Of a DNA stretch of 64,000 nucleotides, positions 34,182-46,984 are shown piece by piece. Below the pieces are notes generated by a model that saw nothing but the letters and a program-made list of their open reading frames with translations, was not told where the DNA came from and searched no databases. Every line of letters starts with the position of its first letter. Position 1 is the stretch's first letter. The position numbers were made by a program, and so were the translations under genes. Source of the stretch: Galerina marginata (lineage: Eukaryota; Basidiomycota; Agaricomycetes; Agaricales; Galerinaceae); contig JAECYW010000020.1 in assembly GCA_023014335.1 (NCBI GenBank), positions 124,001 to 188,000 on the forward strand, given 5' to 3'.

Positions 34182-37100
34182 ATGGCGACCGATAAAGCAT
34201 TGCTACTGAGCGCGATCCTAGGAGGTAAGGACAGCGATACCGACGTTGTTTTCTACTGAACGTTAGCTAGGTATCGAGGTTGAATGCGACGTTGAAAATG
34301 GGAAATGGAAAACACAGTCACAGTACTTTATACGGATTTCTGTGGCCAACAAGGAGGTTGCGAAATCAACAAACTCCAAACCTCGCTCATCAGTACTCAA
34401 ATGGGAATGGAATGCAAACAACCAAATGTAGGTCCTGCTTTTGTGATTGAACTCTTGGTCGATAATCATATTCACCTTTCGAAATTAGCTGGTTCGAGCC
34501 GTCGTCAATGCTGAAGGCTGAGCTTTACCGTGCATCTCGTATCCACATAGATCGGTTGAATGATCTTATGGGACAGTACGAAGGGAAACTCGTAGAGATG
34601 CTTGACCACAGTGAGTACAATGTTTGGTATACGCTCATTCGGGTTGAAGACACTTTAATTAGACGCCAGTTTTGATCTAATGGATAAGAAAGGCGACCCT
34701 GTTCGTGCTAAGATGAAGATAGTTCTGTCACCCACGTCCGAATCTGACGACGATATCAAAGTATTCATGGAAAGGGTGGACACTGCTGTTTCTCGCCTGC
34801 CAAGCCATGGTACTGTGTGGAACACTGTTTCGACGGTCGGGAAAACATTGCAGTTGACCAAGAATATTATGGATAGTCTCTCACAGGTATGCCATTATCG
34901 TCTCTGTCTGATTCTCCCTCATGCAAATTGGTGATCCCCATGACCAGGCACACCCGATACTCAAAGCATCGTGGACCATCCTGTCCAGTCTTTACCAGGT
35001 GATTTATCCTACGAATTTTCAAACAAACTGATATGAATATCACATATTTCTTGGGCAGGCTGTACAGGAGACCGATCTTCAGGATGAGTCCGTACGAGAG
35101 CTAACACGTACCTTGCGCGAAATGCTGGCAACTGCAAATAAGTTTCGTAATTTGGAAGAGATCCCGAACATGCCCAATGTCGTCGAGGAGATTGGCCGTC
35201 AATCGATTCAGGTTGCGTCGCTCATTCATGAATATGCGAAATTGTCTTTCGCAAGTGAGTAAATCACACTCTTCCTTGATCATTTGCTTGTAGGGCGCAC
35301 TGGAGAAATCCAAATCACAGGTCTAAAATTACGTATTGAGACATGCCAAAAGAGCTGCGCCGCTCTGAAGGTTAAGCTCTCTGATAGGATCAATGTTGAC
35401 ACAAACACTCGTGTAAAGAAGATTGAGGATGGTCAGCTAGGTACATGCGACTTCCTTTTCTTTTTTTGATAATTGACAATAATTTGTTCCATTTACCTAG
35501 CGGACAAGATCGACAAGTGGTTGTCTGCACCCGACAGCTCCAGGTTTCACAATGAAGCACACGAAAAACGTGAAGTCAACACCTGCTCCTGGTTTCTCAA
35601 CGGCGAGCGATTCATTAGCTGGCGAGAAAACCCTGGGTTTCTTTGGGTTAAAGGAAAGCGTAAGTTTCTCGGTTCATCCGTTTGAATTCGCATATTCAAT
35701 GATTCTACAGCTGGATGTGGCAAAAGTGTTCTATGGTAAGTCCTCTCTTTATGAACGGTGCGATAGTATGAATGAAATCCCGTCTTCTCAGTTCTTCGAT
35801 TATTGAAAAACTGCCCAAGCCGGACTCATCACTTGGAATTGCATATTTCTTCTTCGATGGAAGGGATGGCCAAACGGATCAACAGCGCCACAACAAGCTC
35901 ATCCGATCCCTGATTTCACAATTCTCTGACCTGCGCCATGGCGGTATACCTGTGGATTTGGTGGAGCTATATAGAAACTGTGGAGCTCAGCAGCCATTGG
36001 ACTACCAGCTTCAGGACACTCTGCGGAATATTCTTAATGGGTTCTCAAATGCATACATTGTCACTGATGCCCTCGACGAGTGTATTGACCGCGAGAAGAC
36101 GTTAAATTGGATCGATAAACTTGTCACGGATACAGATGGGAAAGTGAAAAACCTTCACATCTTGGTTACCAGCCGTCCCTTGCGAGACATTGAGGAGGTC
36201 TTCGAGAGGCTTGACCCACACTCAATTGATGTCAGTGAGGCGACTGAAAACCAGGACATTACAGAGTATCTGAAGCTTCAAATGCATTCTAAATCGACAT
36301 TCAAAAAGTATGATGACAATACTCAAAAAAAAATAGAATCAGAATTGGCCAAGCGTGCAGAGGGATCGTATGTTTATCCTTACTATCTATCATTCAAGTA
36401 GCTAATACTATTCCAAGATTTCGCTGGGTTGCATTGCAGCTTGCTGAGTTGGGGAAATGTGCAAGTGTAACTGAAATAACCACTCAACTCGCAGAACTGC
36501 CAAAGGGTCTGGACGAAAGCTATAACCGAATCCTGAGGACAATTGACGAAAAACACCGTGTCCACACCAGGACATTCCTGCAGTGGTTGGCCTTTTCCCA
36601 CCGTCCGATGAAAATTTCCGAAATTGCTGAAACGATCACGGTGGACTTCACCTCGGATGGTCCAGTTTTTGTCCCAGGAAACAGGTATCCTGATCCACAG
36701 GACGTCCTTACGCGGTGTTCAGGTCTTGTGAGCAAATCAGAGGGTAAGTACTTTTGGCTTAATCCTGCATTTCAGCCTTTGCTAACAGTAAAGACAGGTA
36801 CTGTTAGGCTCTCTCACTTCTCCGTCAAGGAATATCTCCTTTCTACACATGTCGAGGAAATTTTCAGAATCAGCGAGAAACCCGCTCATTCGAGGATCTC
36901 GGAAATCTCAATCGCCTACCTTCTACAGTTCGACTCGTTTGAGCCCTTAACAAAGGCTATGCTTGACGACTCGCCACTTGCAGAGTATGCAGCTGAACAT
37001 TGGATTGACCATGCAAAATCCGGGGGGATGGAGTCCGACCTTGTAAAGTTGATCTCGCGATTTTTCACGTCTGAGACTCCTCTTACAAATTGGGTCCGGA

Positions 37101-39097
37101 TGTGGAATATTGAAAGCAATTGGTGGGATCACTATCAGGACCTTTCATTGGACAGGGACAAAGTTTCTTCCCCTTTATATTATGCCTCGCTAGCTGGAAT
37201 GCAAGAAGTGTCATATGTCCTACTACAGAGAGGGGAAGCTGCAAATTCAAAGGGAGAAAAATATGGGAATGCCCTCCAGGCAGCTTCATATGCAGGTGAC
37301 AAAGGGATTGCAAATCTACTGCTCGAGAAGGGGGCAAATGTGAATGCACAAGGAGGACAATATGGAAATGCTCTTCAGGCAGCATCGTATGGAGGACACG
37401 AAGGGATCGTGAATCTGCTGCTTGAAAAGGGGGCAAATGTGAATGCACAAGGAGGAGAATTTGGGGACATACTCCAGGCAGCGTCATTAGGAGGTCACGA
37501 AGGGATCGTGAGTCTGCTGCTTGAGAAGGGGGCAAATGTGAATGCACAAGGAGGAGGTCATGGGAACGCACTCCAGGCAGCGTCATTAGAAGGTCACGAA
37601 GGGACCGTGAATGTGCTGCTTGAGAAAGGGGCAAACGTGAATGCACAAGGAGGACATTTTGGAAATGCTCTCCAGGCAGCGTTGTCTGGAGGACACAAAA
37701 GGATTGTGAGTCTGCTGCTTGAGAAAGGGGCAAACGTGAATGCACAAGGAGAAAATTTTGGAAACATGCTCCAGGCAGCGTCATATGGAGGTCACGAAGG
37801 GATGGTGAATCTTCTGCTTGAGAAAGGGGCAAACGTGAACACACAAGAAGGAGAATATGGGAACGCACTCCAGGCAGCGTCATTAGGAGGTCACGAAGGG
37901 ACCGTGAATCTGCTGCTTGAGAAAGGGGCAAATGTGAATGCACAAGGAGGAGAATTTGGAAACGCACTCCAGGCAGCGTCGTTTGAAGGTCACGAAGGGA
38001 TCGTGAGTCTGCTGCTTGAGAAGGGGGCAAATGTGAATGCACAAGGAGGAGAATATGGGAACGCACTCCAGGCAGCATCATTTAAAAGTCACAAAGGGAT
38101 CATGAGTCTGCTGCTTGAGAAGGGGGCAAATGTGAATGCACAAGGAGGAGTATATGGGAACGCACTCCAGGCAGCATCATCTGAAGGTCACGAAGGGATC
38201 GTGAGTCTGCTGCTTGAAAAGGGGGCAAACATGAATGCACAAGGAGGACAATATGGGAATGCACTCCAGGCAGCATCATTTAAAAGTCACAAAGGGATTG
38301 TGAGTCTGCTGCTTGAGAAAGGGGCAAATGTGAATGCACAAGGAGGAGAATTTGGAAACGCACTCCAGGCAGCATCGTTTGAAGGTCACAAAGGGATTGT
38401 GAGTCTGCTGCTTGAGAAGGGGGCAAACGTGAATGCACAAGGAGGACAATATGGGAATGCACTCCAGGCAGCATCATTTAAAAGTCACAAAGGGATCGTG
38501 AGTCTGCTGCTTGAGAAAGGGGCAAATGTGAATGCACAAGGAGGAGAATTTGGAAACACACTCCAGGCAGCATCGTTTGAAGGTCACGAAGGGATCGTGA
38601 GTCTGCTGCTTGAGAAGGGGGCAAACGTGAATGCACAAGGAGGAGAATATGGGAATGCACTCCAGGCAGCATCATTTGAAAGTCACGAAGGGATCGTGAG
38701 TCTGCTGCTTGAGAAGGGGGCAAATGTGAATGCACAAGGAGGAGAATATGGGAACGCGCTCCAGGCAGCGTCATTTGAAGGTCACGAAGGGATCGTGAGT
38801 CTGCTGCTTGAGAAGGGGGCAAATGTGAATGCACAAGGAGGAGTATATGGGAACGCACTCCAGGCAGCATCATTTGAAGGTCACGAAGGGATCGTGAGTC
38901 TGCTGCTTGAGAAGGGGGCAAATGTGAATGCACAAGGAGGAGAATATGGGAATGCGCTCCAGGCAGCGTCATTTGAAGGTCACGAAGGGATCGTGAGTCT
39001 GCTGCTTGAGAAAGGGGCAAAGGTGAATGAATTGGCAATATCACGTCGGGCGTCAAATTCTACTATACCAGTGGTTCTGAAGCTGGAGAAACAGTGA
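34182..39097 (+). CDS. C2-like/NACHT/ankyrin NLR protein, block A copy, intact
   Basis: Twelve exons, all in frame: 34182-34224, 34271-34427, 34489-34610, 34663-34886, 34948-34998, 35059-35254, 35294-35440, 35501-35659, 35711-35735, 35792-36367, 36418-36743 and 36798-39097, about 1,441 aa. The N-terminus (residues 1-110) looks C2-like, followed by a helical linker. The P-loop GKPGCGKS (about 366-373) is assembled across a 25-nt micro-exon. Walker B-like TDALDE is near 464 and TSRPLRD follows, the usual NACHT layout. From about 826 an array of 18 near-identical 33-residue ankyrin units runs almost to the end. The 54-bp intron 36744-36797 is a multiple of three and open, so retention would not break the frame. 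Fungal NLRs of this type act in non-self recognition; the trigger here is unknown. The stop at 39095-39097 overlaps a possible GTGAGT donor, so a further short exon is possible. Confidence 0.9.
37250..39030 (+). repeat. 99-bp ankyrin-coding array, 18 units
   Basis: Each unit encodes about 33 residues with the core ALQAAS..GH.GIV.LLLEKGANVNAQGG. Differences cluster at a few positions (Q/E/V/G after GG, Y/F, the S-x-EGH/GGH/KSH stretch). Units 10-11 and 12-13 repeat as pairs (KSH then EGH type), showing a higher-order 198-bp duplication. Confidence 0.95.
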
Positions 39098-40989
39098 GTC
39101 AACTTAGAGATGCAATTACTACTTATTGGTTCATGGTACTCATCCCATTCCCTTTTCTCATGTCCTCCCAGGAATCTTCATCGCCGTCATAGCAGCTAGG
39201 GCAGACCTGGAACGTCAATGAACTTTAGTCAATTCCAAGCCAATTCGTCAGTGGTTACTCACCGAGCACTCCTTTTCATTATCTTTCTAGTCTCCTCTCT
39301 TCTATCTTTGTCGATTACCGTAGTACGGATTATGATTATACTGAACTTTGACCTGAAGCTTTGAAATACGAGTGACAGTAGCACTATGAGTGTCGGTTTT
39401 GGACAAGTTTAGGTTACCGCCCCGTTCCTTTCCTCCCTCCAGCCACGTCGACCTTCCGTCCGTCTTCACACCAGCCTCATCTAACATGGCCGAAGCGACA
39501 CCCGACACCGTTCCAAGTGCCTCTCCTCTCCAGTGAGGGATGTGGGCCGGAAATTGGAGGTTGATGAAGGATATTCGGTGAGGGGGAATACATCAGGTGT
39601 GACGGAAACGACCCCCGCGATGCAGCTAAGCCACACCTCACCGCATCCCAGCAACGGTCAGCTCGTCACCACCACATGCAACCCCGCGTTTGCCGCCATG
39701 AGACAGTAACGACGGGTAAATCCACCGACCATCTGCGAGGTCCGTTGCGCCAGGTATCGTGCAGGTGTGGAGGGTAATACTCCATTTCTGTTGTCGTTGG
39801 TACTCAGTACTCAACCTCAACCTCCCAGCAGTTCCGCTTCCACGTTCGCGCCTTGACTGGCCATACTGCGTCCACCCTCCGACGCGGCTAGCGCTGTGCC
39901 ACCGTCTCCTCCTGCACCGTGGCCTGACCTCCCCGCGAGCCCGCCACAACCCCGAAAAGGACGGCCCCAACACCACAAGCTGAACAGAAGACCACCCCGA
40001 GAGGAAGCAGTCAGGGCCAACGTCGTGGAGGTACCGCCTTCCCGCTTCGCCCGTGAGTCCTCCCAGAGTCCCAACCGCGTTCCTCTTTTTCTAACCACAT
40101 TCCGCGCCTCTAGACGTATCGGCGACGGCGAAGCCACTGTCCTGCTACGTCCAATCAGGCCATGCTGCCTGTCCTGATCCTTCCAGCCCACCGACACGGA
40201 ATAGTCGAGGCCGCTGGCCTGAAGCTGCTGCCCTCCGTAAGCCCCCACCCCCCCTTGTTTCCTCTCTTGCCTAACCGCACCTCTAGACGCTCTACCGACG
40301 ACGAGCAGGAAATTGTCGACACCGCTGTTCGTGTAAGTCGGTTCCAGCTACGGTCGTGTTTTCCTTCCTAACTCATCCATGTCACGCATACAGATCCAAC
40401 CGAGGCGGCTCACATGCTCCCTGCGTTGTTTGTGAGTCCGCCGAACCACAATCGTCTGTTCCTAATCCCACTCCGTAGGCCTAGCCGTTCTTCGGAAGAC
40501 GACTGCACAGGATATATAGTCGCGGCCGCTGTCCATCCATTGGTACGCCCTCTAATTTTGCAGTTTTCGTATGGATTGTTGACCCGGTGTGTAGGCTCTC
40601 GTACGAAGAAGAGGGCGAGGAAGGAGGTGTTGGGCATAGGTGACAACCTCGGGAGTCGGAAGGATATTGGGGCGACACGGGAAGCCTCCACGACTATGCA
40701 GACGGGCCCCTATGGTATGTTCGTCGCTTGGAATCCATCCCAACGATGCTCTAATTATTGACTTCTCGTTTGTGTTCACGATGCAGCCACGGGCCATAGG
40801 GATCTTATTGTATCTGTTCTGAAAAGAGGGTCGAGACACATAAGTGTGTCATTCGAAATGGAAAAGTCGACGCAAACATACCTGCCATAATCTTTGCTTG
40901 AAGGTTTAGAACGTAGCTAGAACGTCAGAAATATCACCTCAATATCCAAAAAGTCGTTCAAAACTATCTGGCGAGAGACAAACGCCGCC
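39098..40989. other. Tail of block A and unique spacer before block B
   Basis: To about 40,225 the sequence is a diverged copy of 56,470-57,690. Both begin a short frame with MAEATP (39,487 and 56,934) but neither continues as a clear gene, and the block A version meets stops. From 40,226 to 40,989 sequence is unique in this window, with several GTAAGT-like and CAG sites but no convincing model. Confidence 0.4.
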
Positions 40990-41346
40990 GTCGACAACGC
41001 AAGAAACTCAGGGATCCCGTTTGCCGGGCACTGGGTCAGATAGGTATAAGGGTTCATTGACGATATGAAGGAGACTCCCGGGTCAAATCACAAACCAACC
41101 ATCGGAGAATTGAAGAGACGGTGCCCACATCAGGTGCAATCCAGACCTAGGTTTCTTTTCAAATGCGCAGTGGACAAATGTCGATGACAACGCGTACGCG
41201 GGGCGAGCTTCGTCCATGAGTTCCGATTTTATGTTCCCAGCGGGATCAGAGAAAAGGTCGGAGGTCAGAAGAGATTTCCCAACTGAAACTGGCAGTTTTC
41301 GAAAGGCCGGGTAGTGCGCTCAAGAGTCAACTTCTTGAGCCAGAGT

Positions 41347-42428
41347 ATGCAAACGCCGCATGTGTTGAGAAGGGCCCGGGAGCTCATGTATCATAGGGGG
41401 AGCTCATGATGAAGGAGTTAGGATCAAGCCTGGATGTACTTACTCAACTCGGACTTGGACATGCACAAGAATAGAACGTGATAGCATGTCACTCGTGTCA
41501 CAGCAAATCGTGACGAAAGGACAGTGTAAGTAAATCGATATCGAACTCCCAACATCGAAATGCCCAGACGTCCGACTCATCAACGAATGATTTCTCGAGA
41601 ACGGCAGCCACGGCGACGACGCCGACACTGACGACGAACTCCAGTCCAATTTACAGTAAACCGCTCTAGAGGTGGTGGACGACCACCTTTTCATGCTTGA
41701 CGAACCCGGCGCTGAAAGTTTGGCCAACCCAAATTTTTTCCCAGAGCCTGAGCCACCTTACGCCGCCCAAGCTATACCGCCCGAAACTTTCCGAGCATCT
41801 TTGCGCATTGAGCTTCCAGCATCAAGTCCCATGCACGTTTGCCGTTCCTTTCGTCGCACATCAAGCGGCGCATCAAGCTCCAAGTAACATGCTGGTGAAA
41901 AATCGGTTGACATGGACGAAATGTCGGAAGACGACCAGCCCAAGGAAGTGGGAGTTCCACCTACTACCTCTCGATTCGTTAAGAAGGTCTTCATGGAGAG
42001 CGGTGATAGGATGAGGCTCTCCCTGCTACCGATCTTTTCAGCGAGACCAACAGTTGCAAAGTCGCCTGAGCCTTCTCGAGACGACAGCATTCAGCAGGAC
42101 ACGGCGAGGATGAAGACGATGGACCGTTTAGGTGGTTTCATTGCCGCCGATGACGACGACGAGCAACCAAACGCAAACGGACGCTACCTTACTCACAGAA
42201 ATAAGAGGATCACCAACGGCAGACCAACCCTTTGAAGATGGAGTAGAAGGAGAAGGAGAACCAGCTAGCTCAGCGCTCGCAGGGGCTCTTGCGTCGAAAC
42301 GCCTCTCGTGTTGACCAGTCCGAGCAGGACATTTACCATCCAGGGCACGGTTCCCCCGGAGCCTCTGCGGATCTCTCGACAATGCGCCTCAGACTTCCTC
42401 CGACATCGAGCCGGAACCAGAGCCGGAG
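41347..42428 (+). pseudogene. Upstream and N-terminal region of the block B YTA7-type gene, frame broken
   Basis: This stretch is absent from block A. It reads like an acidic/basic ATPase N-terminus but in different frames: an acidic segment around 41,600-41,650 ends in TAA; a frame from the ATG at 41912 reads VPPTTSRFVKKVFMESG and FIAADDDDEQPNANGRY, then stops near 42,235; a Gly/Glu-rich segment and SRVDQSEQDIYHPGHG follow in other frames before DNAPQTSSDIEPEPE joins the intact part. No GT-AG intron I tried links them, so at least two frameshifts are likely. Assembly errors or unusual introns remain possible. Confidence 0.5.
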
Positions 42429-45400
42429 ATGGTAGACGATGGGAAGCCGTATGCACTCAGGCAGCGGAAGGAGATTAATTATGCCATACCTCCACCGCTC
42501 GAGGAGATGGGGAAGCCTCCTCCAAGACAAGGTGGGGCGAAGAATGGTGGCAGGAATGGTGGGGGTGGAGGCGGTAAAGGCAAGCCGCGGTTGGGATGGA
42601 GCGCGAGCGGCAAAGAGCTTGGAAAGTGGATGGGCATGCCAGGAGACGATTCTGTATGTCCCATAAGCTTGATCGCTCCTCACGTTTTTACTTACTTTGT
42701 CTTTGTTCAAATTCTTAGGACTCTGACTACCCAACGAGAACACCACGAAAACCTTTTGGCGGGATTGCGCCTTTTGGAGCTGGAGCTGTTGCCGGTGGTG
42801 GCATGTTGTCTGGAGATCTCGCTGCCGGTGGTACACCGTCGAATCTTGGTAAAATTGGTGATGCTGGTAAGACTCGTTTCTCCCAATTGTTTGGTATCTC
42901 GAAATTGACTCGATGTCTTTAATACAGCTCTAGCCGATGCTGATCCTCTTGGCGTCAACTTAAATGTTACGTTTGACGAAGTTGGAGGCTTGGATGATCG
43001 TAAGTTGATATTTCCCCGTTACTTCCAATCGTCATTATAATATCCTTTTTCCTTGCTAGACATTCATGCGTTGAAGGAGATGACGCTTCTACCTTTGTTG
43101 TACCCGGAGGTCTTCCAAAGGTTCAATGTTACCCCTCCACGTGGAGTTTTGTTCCATGGACCCCCAGGAACGGGAAAGACACTTTTGGCACGAGCCCTAG
43201 CTGCAAGTTGCCGGACAGGAGGCAGACAAATTTGTGCGGGTTATTTTCTCCTCTATGCCGACTCATGAGTTGACCGTGTTTTTTATTCAGCATTCTTTAT
43301 GCGTAAAGGTGCCGACTGTCTCTCCAAATGGGTCGGAGAAGCCGAGCGTCAGCTGCGACTTCTCTTCGAGGAGGCACGAAACTCGCAGCCTTCCATCATC
43401 TTTTTCGATGAGATCGATGGTCTAGCGCCAGTACGATCGTCGAAACAAGATCAAATTCATGCTTCGATTGTTAGCACCCTTCTAGCTCTCATGGACGGCA
43501 TGGATGGGCGCGGCCAGGTCGTCGTCATTGGTGCTACCAATCGGCCCGACGCCGTGGATCCAGCGCTCAGAAGGCCAGGAAGGTTCGACCGGGAATTTTA
43601 CTTTGGCCTACCGGGGCTGGAAGCTAGAGAGAAGATTTTAAGCATTATGACGAAGAAGTGGGAGGGCTGGGGCGGAGGAGAGGACGAAGAGAAGAATGAG
43701 GAAAAGGAATGTGAGGTCAAGGGGAGGATTAATGGGTTAGCGAAGTTAACGAAAGGGTATGGAGGTGCTGATTTAAGGGTACGATTTCAAGTTGTGTTTT
43801 TGAAGCCAACACTAACCTATATTCATTTCAAGGCTCTTTGTACGGAGGCAGCTCTGAACGCGATTCAGAGGCGATACCCTCAAGTTTACAAGAGTAACGA
43901 CCGGTTGCTCTTGAAGCCTGAAACGATTGGAATTGGCCTGCGTGATTTCATGATTTCCATTAAGAGTAAGTATTTCTATTCCTGGCATCGATCGATTGAC
44001 TCATCATGCTGACACCTCACATCTACAACAGAACTGGTTCCTTCCTCTGCCCGGTCAACATCTTCGGCCGCTACACCACTTCCAGTGCAGTTTGTGCCGC
44101 TGTTGGAAAGTACGCTGGAGAAGGTCAAGGAGGTTATACAGCGTGTTATGCCTGTTGAGAAGAAACTTAGTGCGCTTGAGGAGGCCGAGTTTGAGGATGA
44201 GGGCGGAGAAGAGGGTGCGCTGGAGAAAGAGATGCTGTCTCAAGGTATGCCTTTCTCCATCTTTCTTTTAAGTATTTACTAATCGTTATTCTTTTGCTAG
44301 CTATGCAAACTCTTCGCGTGTATCGCCCACGAGTCATCATTCATGGACCTATTGGTATGGGCCAAGGATATATCGGCGCTGCTGCTCTGCACCATCTTGA
44401 GGGCTATCATGTCCAGAGTCTAGAACTCGGGACGTTAATGAGCGATTCCACCAGGGTGAGCTATATGATATTACTCATCAAATTTCGCCTAACATTTTCT
44501 TTCATCAGACCGTGGAAGCTGCTATCGTCCAACTGTTCGTCGAGGCGAAACGTAATCAACCTTCCGTGATCTATATTCCGTCTCTGGTAGGATGGTGCGC
44601 TGCTGTCTCGGAGACGTCGCGGTCGACAGTCCGAGCAATGCTCGATACTCTTGCCCCGACAGACCCAATCCTTCTGCTCGCCGTTGTTGATGGCCGCTTC
44701 GCGGACCTTCCTCGGGACGTTAAAGCTTGGTTCGGTCCCACGAAAGACAACCGTGTCGAACTTACGACTCCAAGTGACTCTCAGCGCGAGGCGTTCTTCG
44801 AGGGGTTGATGAAAGATATTCAACGGCCTCCAAATCAATTTGCAGATGGAATGGCGCGAAGGAAGAGGGTGCTGGAGGAGCTGCCCATCGCACCTCCTTT
44901 GGAGCCGAGAAAGCCTACTGCTGCTGAGCTGGCCCTTCAGGAAGAGAGCGATCAACGAATTCTTACTCTCTTGAAATATCGTCTTGGCCCGATTTTGCAG
45001 GAGCTGAAGCGGAAGTTTAAGAGGTTTACTAAGAGGGCTACGGTATGTTAATCTTGATGTTCTATGTAACCGGATCTCTGACCGAAATATCTGCTAATAG
45101 GAAGAGTACAACTTCGATCCAACGGAAGATGGCGTAAACGGGCTGGATACTGTGACCACTACCGTGATCGAAGTTCACCAGGGCATGAACGGCGTTATCG
45201 ATATCACTGGCGACGAGCCTACACAGCCTATGGTTGGTGATCAAGGCGTGCCGATGAATGGCGTGGTCATGCAACAGCAGCAGATCATGCAACAGATGCC
45301 GCCTTTGTACGACATGGACCTGGAAAGGATGCAGATGGACCTGTTCAAGGGTCGCTATCTCACCCCGCAAGATTTCCTTGACGACGTTGGCAAGATGCTA

Positions 45401-46693
45401 CATAATGCGGACGTAAAGGCCCAAGAAGATCTCGACAGGCTGCATAAAGCTCAAGCTATGTTTACAGCCGCTCAAGTCAGCATTCAAGAGTTTGATCCGC
45501 AGCTAAGGCTCGAGTGCGAGAGGATGGCTGCTAGAGAACGTCAGAGGAGAGAGGAACGTAGGAAAGAAAAGGGAAAGGGGAAAGAGAAGGAGATCAATGG
45601 ACATCCTGCGCCAGCAGGTGCTAGGAGAAGTGCCCGGAATAATGGCCTGCAACCTGAACACCCTATCACCGATCCTGTGAAGTTGGAACGTAGGCTGAAG
45701 AGGCAGCGGGGCGAAGAAAGCAGTGGTGTTGATTCGCATGGATCCGAGGGCGAAGCCAATGGTTTTATTACCGCTGACGGCGGTCGCGATGCTAAGAGGT
45801 CGAGGATCATCGACGACCAGGACGACGATCGCGACCCTTTGGACACCCTTGGATCGTCGAGACCAGGTACACAAGAACGGCCTCACGTAGTTCAATTTGC
45901 AGCTCCTCACATTGAACCGATGGCGCCTCTAATAGAGGTTCCTGGGCTGGGACAGTATCCTCATCAACCCCATCATCAGCTGCCCATGCCCCCTCACCCA
46001 TCGTTGCACCAAAACCACATGTACTCGCAGTACCCACAGTTCCATGACCAGATGAACGTCGATAGCCCTTCGAGGCGGGGTGGTTTTGATCCTGCCCTTC
46101 TAAATCCCATGTCACCTCAGCCTCCGCCTCAAGATATGTTCAACGTCCAGCCATTTGCACCGAGACCGAACGGCAGCCCGTACAACTTCCCTACAATTAG
46201 TGTGGACCCTTCTGACCCTTTCATGTCCCAACCGCACCCCCAGCACCCCCAGTACCGACCGCAACAGCACCGGCCGAACTCATTTATGGAGATGCTCGCC
46301 AAAACACCGACACCACCGCTGCCGGCTCAAGCACCTTATAGCCCCGTGCCCCAAATCCAGATACCAGCTGGGCCGGAAAGACAGCCGACTCCGTTACCCG
46401 TCGCGTCTTCGTCAGCATTGGTGCGAGATCCCACACCCATGGTCATCGAGCGCACGCCGACGCCACCCCTGCCTGACTTCCACGTTGCTTCCTCGTTGTT
46501 GTCCGATCTTCGCCAGGTGATCAAGGAACGGACTGCTGGCTTGACGGTCGAGCAGCTTGAACAGTTACGCGCGACGTGTCTTGGGACAGTATGGCGGCAT
46601 CGAAAAGAGTGGAATCGCGATGAGCTGGTCGAAGAGTTGCTCAAAGACGTCAAAGAATTCGTCGAGGAAGTTCGTGAAGAAGAGGAAGAGTAG
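42429..46693 (+). CDS. YTA7: YTA7/ATAD2-type AAA ATPase with bromodomain-like region, block B copy
   Basis: Ten exons in frame: 42429-42653, 42719-42866, 42928-42999, 43060-43233, 43291-43778, 43833-43965, 44032-44244, 44301-44455, 44509-45042 and 45101-46693, 1,244 aa from the ATG at 42429. The first AAA domain has GPPGTGKT (near residue 180), FFDEIDG (near 243), and [18 protein letters not shown]. The second AAA domain is degenerate, with GPIGMGQG in place of a Walker A, as in this family. A bromodomain-like region follows at about 796-870 ([20 protein letters not shown]). The family acts on chromatin in the nucleus, on histone H3-H4 dosage at genes. The true start may lie upstream, where the frame seems broken; the ATG at 42429 would give a shortened but complete core. 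It is the better of the two copies. Confidence 0.85.
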
Positions 46694-46984
46694 TGCTTTA
46701 GTTATTCTACTTTAATTAATCGCTTTTGTATTTCGTTCACTGGTCCTTTTGTTCCTCTCAATCCACCATGTACAACAATGTGATACTTATTACTTGTAGT
46801 TCGTTTACTTGTCTTGTTCAATGTTCAAAGTTGTGTGATGGAAAAGTTTCATAGTCATGATCAGAGTATAATCTATCCTTTGAACCCCCATTACTATGTG
46901 CTACTTTCCCTCGCTCTCTGAATCTTGCTCCCCCTATATGCTACTAACTACATCGATTGCGACGTGACTCGGATATGACTCTAG

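Larger units (their letters stand above)
25130..40225 (+). repeat. Tandem duplication, block A
   Basis: From CGACAACGCAAGAAAC at about 25,130 the sequence matches block B (from about 40,990) gene for gene, with indels, to about 40,225 (ending near CGGAATAGTCGAGGCCGCTG, matched near 57,690). Edges are placed by eye and may be off by tens of bases. Confidence 0.85.

Noticed and set aside
37250..39030. CRISPR-like regular repeat
   Set aside because: Units are contiguous, coding and ankyrin-like, with no spacers, and the genome is eukaryotic.
37083..39056. Long minus-strand open frames of up to 332 codons across the ankyrin array
   Set aside because: They are antisense shadows: a 99-bp repeat is a multiple of three, so one stop-free antisense unit stays open through the array.
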